The notes under the pieces are model-generated. The model did no database searches and was not told where the DNA came from. It was given only the letters and a program-made list of their open reading frames with translations. Of a stretch of DNA of 64,000 bases, positions 12,182 to 22,404 are shown piece after piece. The translations under genes were made by a program, and so were the position numbers. The DNA lies in assembly GCA_037179385.1 (NCBI GenBank), contig CM074189.1, positions 26,597,648-26,661,647 of the forward strand, read 5' to 3'. This DNA comes from Holothuria scabra (lineage: Eukaryota; Echinodermata; Holothuroidea; Aspidochirotida; Holothuriidae). Every line of letters starts with the position of its first letter. Position 1 is the stretch's first letter.

Positions 12182-14929
12182 CTAATGAATATAAACAGTA
12201 CGATCAAAGAAGAATTGTTATCTGAGGGGAAAGCATTTGCACTTAATTATATTTGTTTCATGTTACCTTCAAAGCTCTTTAAAAAGTGTCTTTAACCTAA
12301 ATAATAAATTGGTTTGATAATGAACAAGCATAACAAATTGAACTTTCTCTATTAAGGCAGTGAACTGTAGGGGAAGAATGGGGTAAGGAGTTTTCTGAGC
12401 CTACAACTGCTGAAGAAATTGCATAAGTCACATACCAAAAATGAAAAAGACTTCACTTTAATCACTGACTAGCAAGAATGAAAGGGATGATTGCTGGAGG
12501 GGTTTTGTGGGAGTGATTTCAGGCAATAAAATCTGTTACATTGCGTTTGTGCCCTTTGGGCATCTGCAACATATTCCCAAAGAAAAAGAAAAAGGAGAAA
12601 ATTATGCCAAATCTGTCAAAAAACATTTTCAGCAATCAAAGTCTCTTTTAAAGAAGCACATAACAGCAACTAAGTTTACTTTAAACATTTTTATTTATTG
12701 CTATCAAAGAAAAAAACTTCCACCAGGTGTTGAGAATGAGCCACACTGGTGATGAGTATCAAGGTCCTTTTTCATATGGGACCTAAGGATTTGTAGATGG
12801 ACTATACCATGTTAAACAAATTTTGTTTGGCAAGTAGTTGTCAAGTTCTTCTTAACTCTAAGGAACTGCCTTAATTGAATTACAAAAATATTACGAAAAT
12901 GAGAGCCAAGCTAAGAAGATGTGCAATTACTTGACTGACTAATAGACTGAAAGTACTATTTTTTTTTATACTTGAAGAGGAAGTGGGGCGGGGGGAAAAA
13001 TTCCAGCAGATATTTGAAGAATCATGTGGCCCTGTTTTACAGATGAATTGATGGAAGATTTGCAAAAACTACCCAACCCCAGCAGTAATTTCCTTAAAAT
13101 CTGACACTACTTCTTGACTCAAGGATACTCATTTATATCGACAAGTCTCAACGGTGACATTTTTCCCAAATGAAGAATATATTAAATTGTACAGATGAAT
13201 TTTATAATTGTCCAACAATTATTTTTTTAACCTCGAGACACTTCCTAGAATATTCATCCGTATCAAATTCGATCTTAAAAGCAAATATTGATTTGTGAAT
13301 AATTCAAGGCTAGCAACCAGTTAAAACATTTCTCTCTATACAGTTTATAGCTTGAAACATGTTATTCTTGTTTTAATGACTTGTATTGGCATTCATGCAC
13401 AGACTCTGTTTGCCACAACAAATGGATTGCTCACATCATGTGGTTATCTTTGTAGTGCATTTGTTTCTTAAAAAGAAAAAAAAAGACACCTTGGTCTGAA
13501 GATAGTAAACAGAATGTTGAAAAAAGAAATAACAGATTCTTATGCTGGTAGTGAAAAGGGAATTACTTCCTGTTACTGAATTAACTTCAAATTACGAGAG
13601 CTTCTGTTTTTTGTATCAACAGATATCATGAACATTAAAACACTTTAGGTACCAGGAGAAAAACAGTGTTTGTAAAGACTGCACTCATTTCCCCAAGAAA
13701 ATGACTCACACCAGTCACAAAATCGCTCGCAAAATATACAAGGGATTTTGGAGAAGAACTTTAAATGTTAGGCCACAAGAAGGTAAATGTTTTACATAGA
13801 TTTATGGGACTGTTGAAAAGGATAAACAGAGCCACTTTCAATCTATCGTTCAAAACACCTTGAACTATGATAACGATGTTGATGACCACAAACTCTTGCA
13901 ACTTAAAAGGGGAAACAGAAAACCTAATGGTCAGACTAAGGATGTAGGTCACAACTAGTTGCTTTGGTAGTAATAAAATTTACTGTTTCTTTTAAACTTT
14001 AAAAGATAACACACTACTTCACGCAAATTGACAGAATACATAAAATGGTGATTAAAACCAGCTATGGGGATAGGAAGAAGTGGCTTTAAGCATATGAGGA
14101 GTCCGAAGTGCTCAACCCGAGAAAGGTTCAATGACAAAATGATGTTTACTTCTCCTACAGTCAATATAGAGTGCTTTCACTGCTGTAACAGGCCCCACCC
14201 TTTTTGATGGGCAAATTCTATTGAAGTACGCATCCAGTGTAGCTTACTTAGAAGCAGATGACGCATCAACGAATGACTTACACTCAAACCCACGTGTCTG
14301 GTCTAACAGTAAGCGCATCCGTCTCTCACACGAAAGGCCTGTGTTCTATTCCCAGGTCGAGTCATAGAAAAGACTCTAAAAATGGAACCTACTGCCGTTG
14401 TCTGTGATGCTCCGCATAAGCAATGGAGTACGGAAAACAAGCCAGTGATCTGAGCCACAACTGGAAAAAAAGGTCGTGGCTGGCTCGATTTGAACCAATA
14501 GTTTAAAAACTGGACCATAAAACTTGCCTGGCAGTGGGCATGGCTGACCAATTGGGACTTCAAGTGATAGCACTCTACACTAAAATTAACTTAACTTGAG
14601 CTATAATCATTAAATTCGAGAACCAATTGGGGCCAAATTTTCCAATTAACCCGCATGACTCTTATCCTCTTCAATGAGGTGTATAAATATCAATGATAAA
14701 ATTAGTGTAAAACCTGAAAGTTGTCATTAACTTTACAGTTGATGCTGACAAAATTTTATAATTCTTTTTTATAGTCCACTTTTAACAAGAAAGCCAAATT
14801 TTCCTACAAACTTTTTTGTTTTTGGCTCTTTGAAGGGGAAAGGAACAGTGACAACTTGAATTGCACGCTTAAAAATTTTTCCCATATTTGCGGAAATTAT
14901 CAAAATATGACAAATGTTGGTTTACTTAC
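12182..14929 (-). other. Intron F-G (2.7 kb)
   Basis: AT-rich sequence with one tRNA-derived SINE on the plus strand (14,292-14,575). No other repeat or exon was recognised. Confidence 0.7.
14292..14575 (+). mobile_element. tRNA-derived SINE, plus-strand copy
   Basis: It has the A-box region TCTGGTCTAACAGTAAGCGC, the B-box region GTGTTCTATTCCCAGG, then ACTCTAAAAATGGAACC and the GAGCCACAACTGG body. No clear target duplication was found. Confidence 0.78.
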
Positions 14930-15190
14930 ATGCTATTGGTTCAACTGAACTACACTTATTTGTCTCCGGTATGCACGCTTTGACTCTTATATAAGACAGA
15001 GGGAGGTCTTTAGGAATCGTAACTTTCACACCTTCCATTAAACACGGTAGCGTTTGTTCTTCCCAGGAAGATGGTGCTGACGACCGTACCTCCAATTTTA
15101 AACATGGACCTTCTTCTATATTTATACTTCCAGACGGATTCTTTGTTGTAAATACTTCTCCGCTATTTGAGTTGTATGTAATATCTATAC
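14930..15190 (-). CDS. Exon F: membrane-proximal FN3-like domain
   Basis: This 261-base, phase 1-1 exon has acceptor TTATTCTCTCTAG and donor GTAAGT. Its 87 residues begin IDITYNSNSGEVFTT and end YIRVKACIPETNKCSSVEPI. The alternating hydrophobic strands and the ending Y-I-R-V-K-A-C are compatible with a short FN3 domain just outside the membrane. The usual B-strand Trp is missing; the only Trp is in PSSWEEQ, and four cysteines (GPC, LPC, KAC, NKC) are present. Assignment to FN3 therefore rests on size, position after exon E and strand pattern. It joins directly to the transmembrane exon through SVEPIALAVV. Confidence 0.75.
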
Positions 15191-15274
15191 CTAGAGAGAA
15201 TAAAAGTGAAAGGTCATAGGTCACCAGAAGGTAAGATGTGTGTCGCAGCTTTTACAATTACTAAGATGACCTAA

Positions 15275-15535
15275 AGGGGAAGTGAAGTCACCCGAACTTT
15301 ACGCAATTGTAGTAGACTTTTCCTGTCTCATGACTGGTTCTTGAGAGTCATGTGACAATATTTTTTCTCCTAAAATGTGAAATTTACTGGGAGTAACTGC
15401 TTAGCTTTACCTTGAATATGCAATATTGAATTCCTAAAATATCATGAAAAGTAATTTGAATAGAAATAACCAAAATATTGTGAGATTTAGCTGTTGCTTC
15501 AAAACAAGTGCGGGATGATGATTACTCTTGTCCTT
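15275..15535. mobile_element. Short TTAA-type element related to 38,718
   Basis: The ends read AGGGGAAGTGAAG and CTCTTGTCCT, close to a mutated CTAA on the left and TTAA on the right. The internal motif CTTGAGAGTCATGTGACAAT is shared with the element at 38,718-39,174. Confidence 0.55.
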
Positions 15536-16710
15536 TTAAGAAGTTTTTCGAAGGAGGAAATCAGCAATTAAAGTTATGGCATTAAGGCAATCTTTGGAGT
15601 GTCTTTTGTAATTAAACCAAGGTAATCTGTAGGCTAAACAGGGCAGAAAAAGTAGAAAAGTCAAGAGGCCCCTTCCCCAGGGCATCAGGCTTTTTAAGAT
15701 TAATGTCACCTTTTTTTTTAGCATAAAAGTAAATGGAAGAATATCTGGAAAATGTCCTAGAAAATGAAACTAATTTTTCCTAGTTAAAGTCATAGGTATA
15801 TAGTAACAGGTTTCTCTGACCATGACGAGAGCTTTCAGAATAATTTGTTAAAATGCAAACAAAACATTTTATCATGAAATTTGATTTTTATTCTACTGCA
15901 ACACCATAATAAATCAAACATAAGGTCCATTAACATCTTTATGAAAGCATCCCTCAAAAAACAAAAAATCTCAATGTTTTCATTTTTTTGCTTACATTCA
16001 CATTGGGGGAAAGCAATTTACTTCCTTCTATGAGAACATCAGCAAGATTCTAAAGTTTTTATTTCTCAACGAAACCATCTGTCACCTGCCAGTCTTTCCC
16101 CGAGTACACATAACCTTGGTGTCTCTTACAGCTGAAAATAATTAACTTTTGCTGTTTTCCCTTTGTCTCAGGGTCTTTTGAAATAATAACAAGATTACTT
16201 TTCCATGTTTTAAAATTTACAACTTAATCTAAATGCAGCAATATAGGATGACTTCTTGCTAAAGAGAGTTACATTAATTGGGAGCCAACTTGAAAACACT
16301 GCCAGAGATTTTCTCTAAGTCGTCCACAAAAACGTTTGACTAAACATGAAGGAGATGCATACTGTGATGTGGTAAATGGAGACTCTAGGAAAAGGGGTGG
16401 ACCCAATATTGAGGTGGGGGAGAGTAGGGAGGGGTAGATGCACACATCATGGATGGTACATAATGTCACATTCAAATTGTTATTACATGAATGTTACAAA
16501 CTTCAAGCTCTTTGACACTGTGCTATGGTCACTTAAAAAAGTTTTGTCAATTAACGTTCCTGTATGATTTGTACTTAATGTGGTCTTATCTTGTTCTCAC
16601 CATCTTAATGTAAACAAAAAACAGAAAGGACATAGATCAAGGTCTCTCATTCATTTCTGATTTCCGTTTTGTGGTGTGAATGAGAAAAAGCATGTGCATA
16701 ACATTAGAAC

Positions 16711-17160
16711 GGGTCTGATCATTATTTTGAAGGTCATATGTTACTGGCAAGGGTCATTATTCAGTTCTGGATATAACATTGGCTCTCTCAGTCATTATTC
16801 TAGAGAGTTACTTTTCTGAAAGAGATCAGTGGATTACTTCAAACAGTTGTTATTCCCAATTGAGAGCCTGGATGGTTACTCTAAAGGGTTGTTATTCTGA
16901 GTTGATATTTGGCATTATTACTCCAAATTTAGAAGTACCCGTTGGCACATTGGCAGCAAATTTTCGTTTCAGAATATCAGCCCTTACTTTTTATTTGTAA
17001 TAACAATTTTTATCCTCTATTCAAAACAATGACCCTAATTCTTCTTTTAGAATAAAGACTCTAAGGAATAAAATGACCCAAGGTTACTTTCAATTCAAAA
17101 TAAAGACCTTCCACTTTATTGACTTCAAAGTTTAATTCAGAATAACAATCCAAGTTATGA
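16711..17160. repeat. Foldback-like array of short dispersed motifs
   Basis: The left half repeats motifs like GGTCATTATTCAGTTC and GGGTTGTTATTCTGAGTT on the plus strand (near 16,713, 16,752, 16,791, 16,845, 16,887). The right half repeats the same motif inverted (near 17,020, 17,048, 17,095, 17,137). The centre of symmetry is about 16,960. Confidence 0.6.
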
Positions 17161-17819
17161 ACAGTTGGAATCACTGGTGACAATATGGAAAGAGATCTAT
17201 GACATTTACTGGAAAGGATCAATTTAAAGAACAGTTAAGACTCACATTTATTTCCCATATGTTAAAGAGGGAGTTATTCTAAGCATTCTGGTGAATTTAT
17301 ATTCATTCCCGTGTTTGGTTCTCGAGATATAAGCATCTGAACATGGCAAATTTTCTGCATAGAATAAGTAAGCAGGCTTTACTTCAAGTTGGAATCACAC
17401 AGTTGGCAAATGATCTGTTTTTATTTATAATTTTACCACCAATTTTATGCAACTACTTTCTGATATATTGATACCATAGGTAAGATAGCATTCCTTATCA
17501 ATGCAAGGTCAAACTAATAGGATGAAAAATAAAAACAAATAATTGACCAACAATGTGAATGTATGACATCACATCTGCTTGCTTCAAGTTTACATTTTAC
17601 AGAAAATGTGTCAACTTCAGTAGTTAATACCAACAGAACTGAACATGGAAAATGAATGAAATTTTCACCAAAATGCTTAGAAAATGTTCCTCTTTGTCAT
17701 ATAAAATACAAATTTGGTTCTTGATTATTCTTTTAAATCTGGGCTATGAGTGTGAACATGGGTCTTCACAAATCAGCCTGAAGTATGGTACAGTATGGGC
17801 ATTAAAAATTTACCTTTAA

Positions 17820-18070
17820 CCCTTTACCGTTGTTTGGGTCCTTTTGGACCCATGCGGAGAGCTCGGCTGTCACCCATCTTTACTGTTTCACGCGGAGCTC
17901 GAAACTGCGAGTAGCTACCCGAAAATTCGGCCACAACAACGAGAGAGACAACAGTTTAAGGTCACGGCGTCACTGACCTACAGAAGCCGATGCGGGGCGG
18001 ACTACGTCCGCTTTTCCGCCCACTCCCGAGGCGCGCAAACATGCCCCGATCGGAGCACAACGGTAAAGGG
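17820..18070 (+). mobile_element. piggyBac-type MITE, copy 1
   Basis: 251 bases with inverted ends CCCTTTACCGTTGT / ACAACGGTAAAGGG, TTAA on the left and TTAC on the right. TTAACCCTTT is a start shared by many piggyBac elements. It contains the small palindrome GGGTCCTTTTGGACCC and is GC-richer than its surroundings. It has no transposase. Confidence 0.83.
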
Positions 18071-18720
18071 TTACACCATTTTTAATTTTCACCTTCAAAC
18101 CAACTGTACTGTATGATACATAATAGCTAGGCATTGAAATTAAATAACAGTTGTTATAATTTCCTGAAAAGTTCTCTTATTAGCTTCCTTCATCATCTGC
18201 ACAATTCCCTGGTTTTAACAAAATGCAAGCTGTGTGCACATATTTGGTGACAAGAAGTATACTAGTAACTCTCTACAGACCTTATGTATATGACCTTACA
18301 TAACAGTTAGTGCATCCTCTACTGGAGGCGAACACATACCCCTGCATCTTTCCCCTATCAAAGAACTGTTAAGCCCGGTACACACCGCCACGACTACCTA
18401 CGACGCGACAAGACTTCACCTGTCATAGACAATCTGCATAAATCGTAGACATTCTGGCGCCTTCCTAAACCCATGAAAATACCATGTCACACCGCTCCGA
18501 CACTAATCGATGGAGCGACGCTGCACGTGGCGCGCCATCAATCAGGCTATTCCAGGTTTGAGATTTAGGCCCTACAATAAATTTGAAATGGTTCATTTTT
18601 TGACCTCTGGGTCGCAATTAAAAATTATTGGCGTGTACAGGCTCTAAAGTAGGCCTTTTACACTGTCCAAAGTTTGCGTATCGTGTCCTTTAAAAGATTG
18701 AACTCGGTATATGAATTAGT

Positions 18721-18820
18721 AAGTTAGATGGGCTTTAACGGCTCAGTTTCTAACCGAATTGTCAAAGTCGGGCTGGCCACGGCCTTTTTTCCAGTTGTGG
18801 CTCATTGGCTTGCTTCTCTG
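18721..18820 (-). repeat. tRNA-SINE fragment inside the Harbinger-like element
   Basis: The 3' body of the SINE only (GGCCACGGCC, then TTTTTTCCAGTTGTGGCTCA and TTGGCTTGC). The tRNA-like head is absent. Confidence 0.7.
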
Positions 18821-18980
18821 AAGGACTGTGATTTCCCTGGGACGTAGGCTGGAGGAGGGGGTGCGTGCGGACGCACCTCCCCGCACCAGCTGGAGTTCCG
18901 CTCAAATGAGGCAAAAGAATTCTTCAAAAAACGTAAGGCGAAAAAAGAAGCTCAAGAAGACTACGGTGCTACTCCCTGAC

Positions 18981-19013
18981 CAGGGAGGTGTTAGGACCTC
19001 TAACACCTCCCTG
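18981..19013. repeat. Perfect 14-bp hairpin
   Basis: CAGGGAGGTGTTAG, a five-base spacer GACCT, then the exact complement CTAACACCTCCCTG. A second smaller palindrome (TCCCTGACCAGGGA) overlaps its left foot. Confidence 0.9.
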
Positions 19014-20752
19014 CTCTGACCGCCGTCTCCACCCAGCACGCTTGTGCAACATGCAAGAGGATGAATACAAGTCGGCTATTGCAGATTTATCTGCCAGCCT
19101 TCGTAGGCGAACGAATGTCTTACAAAGGTATTAACACTTGTTTTTTTGAAAATAAATATAGAAAGAAAAATATTCCCCTTAAAAAGGAAGTAATTTCTAA
19201 TTGGCTCGGTATTCTAGGCCTACGTAAATGCTTGAACATGAACGCACAATGACTGGTTTGAAGTTAACGGACTTGTTCCGTCTTTTCTGTGCAAAGTATC
19301 TTCAAGTGACGCACTTTTATAAGTGCGTTCGTTTTCCGAGCACGCAGAAGTTTGCATCAACTAAAATCCTGATAATACACCGAGAAATGTCTTCTTCGCG
19401 TATGTAATGCGTTGTAAAAGCGTACGCACACTGACCTCTTTGAACGATGGATTTTTTTTTTTTTTTTTTTTTGCAGCTTTAGTTTTTACACGAATCGCCG
19501 GTTAGACTGGTCAACGCTAGGTCTCATTTACACTTCCACCCCGATATTTACGTCTCTATGAGGAATCAACTTCAGCAACAGTGTAAGTAAACGTGTGGAA
19601 TATATGCTTATAATATCTTTGGGGTTTACCCCGTCTTCGAACCTCCAGTTCGTAGGTCTATCACATGGCGTTAGTCTACTCTGACCGATTTAGCGCAAAA
19701 TTCATCCCCCCACTATTCAAAAGAAGTGTTCATATGTCTTTCGCCTCCAATACGCTTACGTTTTGTACACTTGTTAAAATGAAGAAAAAAGATGGTCCCT
19801 ACACGAATAGCTCCTTATTCTCGAGTCATTTCGTTCATTATCCTGCTGTACAGCACAACCATTGTGGGCAATTCATCAACGCAAAATCACAGTCCGCTTA
19901 GCAGGCATACATTGCAAACATGCAGTTGGCTTCGCGCTGAACAGACCATGGGTGAATGCTGCGCTCTGATTGGACAAACCGCATGAGGCCTGTTTGTCGC
20001 GTCGAAGACGAGTTCACACCAACACAACGAGTACCGCCTAGACCCGACTACGATTGAACATGTTTAATCTTGCCAACGGCATACGACCCGACGGAATCGT
20101 AGTCGTGGGAGTGTTCACACCGCCCATACCCCAGCCGACGCGTTGGGTGGTCGCCGTCGTGTCTTGGGTCGTCGTGGCGGTGTGAACCGGGCTTTAAGGT
20201 AGGCTATGCACAAGGTCTTCAGGTCCCAGAGTGCATGTTTAGTCAAATGCTTTAGTGAAATATCTGCCTCATTGATTCCCAATGCATGTGAGGTCTATTC
20301 AAATTGAACTACATAAAAAAACCCGAGGTCAAAACAATAGAGGTACTGGACAAACAAAGCTGTGGTTATCATCAATACAGGGAGATAATATAACTCCAGT
20401 GCTTTCTTCGAGTTGATATTACATGGCTCTAAAAGAGCCGTCACTTCAATTGTACTCCAACTAGCCCCAAATCCATCATGGCACAGGAGGAAAGAAGGGG
20501 GAGGGGGGAGGCAAAAATTTCATAGGGAGCCAAATATGCAAACATGCATCAAGTTTATGGCAAACTTTAATTTCCAGAGGGGAGGGGGAAAAAAGTTCAC
20601 CAAGTTTTACCCCCCTTGGTCCTCCTTGGCTAGAGGCCCTGACAACTACTCTAAAAAATAAAAAAAAATTGTTCAGTTCTGTCACGCATTTGAACCCCAT
20701 GAAGTTGTAAAGTATACATTCAGTGATATTTTACCTTAATGGACATACTAAC

Positions 20753-20773
20753 CTTCCTTAGCTGGTGATAATG
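20753..20773 (-). CDS. Candidate 21-base microexon between FN3 domains
   Basis: A strong pyrimidine-rich acceptor (TCTGTTTTATTCTTTACAG) and a GTTAGT donor flank exactly 21 bases, reading P-L-S-P-A-K-E in phase 1-1. Including it gives ITL-PLSPAKE-GIDITY; skipping it gives ITL-R-IDITY. Both keep the frame, which is the expected form of a cassette microexon that alters the hinge between two FN3 domains. Microexons of this size in neural adhesion receptors are often alternatively spliced. The evidence is splice-site and phase agreement only. A chance match in a 10-kb intron is possible. Confidence 0.5.
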
Positions 20774-21146
20774 CTGTAAAGAATAAAACAGAGAATAATA
20801 AATGGATGAGAAAAATAGCGTAAACAAATTAATTTAATGTGAAACATTATCTCCATTATGGTAGCAAGACAAAGTAATTGGAAAGAATCTTACCAATACA
20901 CCTTTATGTGTCGTAAAGTGACGGCACTGAAGCATGTTTTCATTTTATTTATGACTATTATTCAGTTTATCACATCCCTTGCATTAGATGGTGACCTTTT
21001 TAAATGTGCGCTAAACGATTTACAAGACACAATACTTAAGTTCCACTGTAAATTACACCTCATATTACCAATTACGACCTTTGATCCCTTAAAGGGGATG
21101 TTGCATTAAATCCTAAATGTAAATTCATCTCATATACATGTCTATC

Positions 21147-21510
21147 ATGATGAAGCCATCCTTTTGTTACATTTTTCTTCCCTGCCTGATTACCTCTCAT
21201 TGCCTCAGGGAGGAAATGAAGCTCACTACACCCACACTAACTGATAAAGTCACATTTCACGTCTGATTACTCGCTTGACAGTAAGAGAAATATTAAAATA
21301 CACAAAAAGTTACGTAACATTTGAGGTTAGCTAACAGGTCAATCAAGCATGTGTTTATTGCTTTTCACACAGTGTGAATACAATGAAAGCTTAGCTCAAT
21401 TTAGGGCACAGGTCATGTGACAAACTCAGATATCAGTTACACCCCACACCGCCTTTGATGTACTGGTGTGACTATGTTGCTTTCTCAAGAAGAGACGTCA
21501 CGGCATGATT
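21147..21510 (+). mobile_element. ~365-bp dispersed repeat, copy 1
   Basis: It shares CAGGGAGGAAATGA, CACAAAAAGTTACGTAACAT, GGTCAATCAAGCATGTGT and TTGATGTACT with the copies at 39,715 and 40,262. No coding capacity was seen and no clear terminal repeats or duplication were found. Confidence 0.72.
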
Positions 21511-21713
21511 ATTAATTGATGGTGTAATTTTGTTTGACATAAACTTTACCAATGGCATTGGTCAATTAACTAGGGAAGATCATTTACTTTAGCTGATAGC
21601 CAAAAGACATGCTGTGTAATATGACCTTCAGCAACCTAAATTCAACCCTAAATTCAATCCTAGACAGTTCGTGGAATTTAACAGACAGCTCCTTGAATGC
21701 ACCATGTGTTTAA

Positions 21714-22013
21714 AGGCCCAGCTGTTCTCTCACCCCACACAGTACCAATTCTCCTAACTTTCTTACTGAAGCCCCTCCCACAATTGTCTGAAATTCCTCC
21801 TCATCCAGACACAATCTCAGTTTATTGCTTCAGGGTGAGTAAAGAAAAACTCAATTTATATAATCAAAACACTCTCAGTACTGAACATGCTGTGTAATAT
21901 AAACTTTGGCACTCTGCATTGTTTGAAATAGCTGTCAGTCAAAGAGCTGAGCCAATTGAGAACTTCGGTACCCGGGTACCAAAACTGTAGTTTGGGGTGA
22001 GAGGTTTGGTCCT
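21714..22013 (+). mobile_element. TTAA-flanked ~300-bp MITE, copy 2 (best preserved)
   Basis: 300 bases between TTAA at 21,710-21,713 and 22,014-22,017. The ends are inverted repeats (AGGCCCAG on the left; AGGACCAAACCTCTCACCCC as the complement of the right). The centre contains CGGTACCCGGGTACC, a palindrome. There is no coding capacity. Confidence 0.85.
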
Positions 22014-22112
22014 TTAAGGTCTAGACCAATTTTCACTCAAACAACAACATTGGTCTCTTGTGTGACTGATAACCAAGGTAATGCACTTAATGAATTAACG
22101 GACATCACTTAA

Positions 22113-22404
22113 ATGGCTAATTCACTCAACCCAAACTACAGTTTTTGTAGTAGTCTACACAAATTCCCAACTGGCACAGCTCTTTGATTGACAGATAGTT
22201 CAAAAAATGCAGAGTACTAAAGCTCATATTACACAACATGTACTGTACTGAAAGTGCTTTGGTTACACATTGGAGTCTTGTATACTCACCCTGAAGCAAT
22301 AAACTGAGACTGTGTCTGAATGAGGATGAATTTGAGTTGTGGGAGGGGCTTAAATAAGTAGGTTAGAAAAAAATGGAACTGATTGGAGTGGGCAGATTAG
22401 GCTT
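22113..22404 (-). mobile_element. TTAA-flanked ~300-bp MITE, copy 3
   Basis: Reverse orientation, TTAA at 22,109-22,112 and 22,405-22,408. It lies 99 bases from copy 2, so the two form a large inverted repeat in the transcript. Confidence 0.8.

Larger units (their letters stand above)
18372..20193. mobile_element. Harbinger-like non-autonomous DNA transposon
   Basis: Inverted ends of about 27 bases match with two mismatches: AGCCCGGTACACACCGCCAC on the left, and AGCCCGGTTCACACCGCCAC as the complement of the right. TTA lies immediately outside both ends, fitting the 3-bp duplication of PIF/Harbinger elements, although TTAA is also possible. Inside are a SINE fragment (18,721-18,820), a perfect hairpin (18,981-19,013) and a T21 run (19,452-19,472). 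No open frame resembles a transposase. A 37-codon stop-bounded stretch near 18,852-18,966 is rich in Lys and Glu. Confidence 0.72.
15191..20752 (-). other. Intron between the microexon and exon F (5.6 kb)
   Basis: It holds a short TTAA-type element (15,275), a foldback-like array (16,711-17,160), a piggyBac-type MITE (17,820) and the Harbinger-like element (18,372-20,193) with a SINE fragment inside. The CpG-rich islands in this stretch correspond to the transposons, not to a promoter I can identify. Confidence 0.65.
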
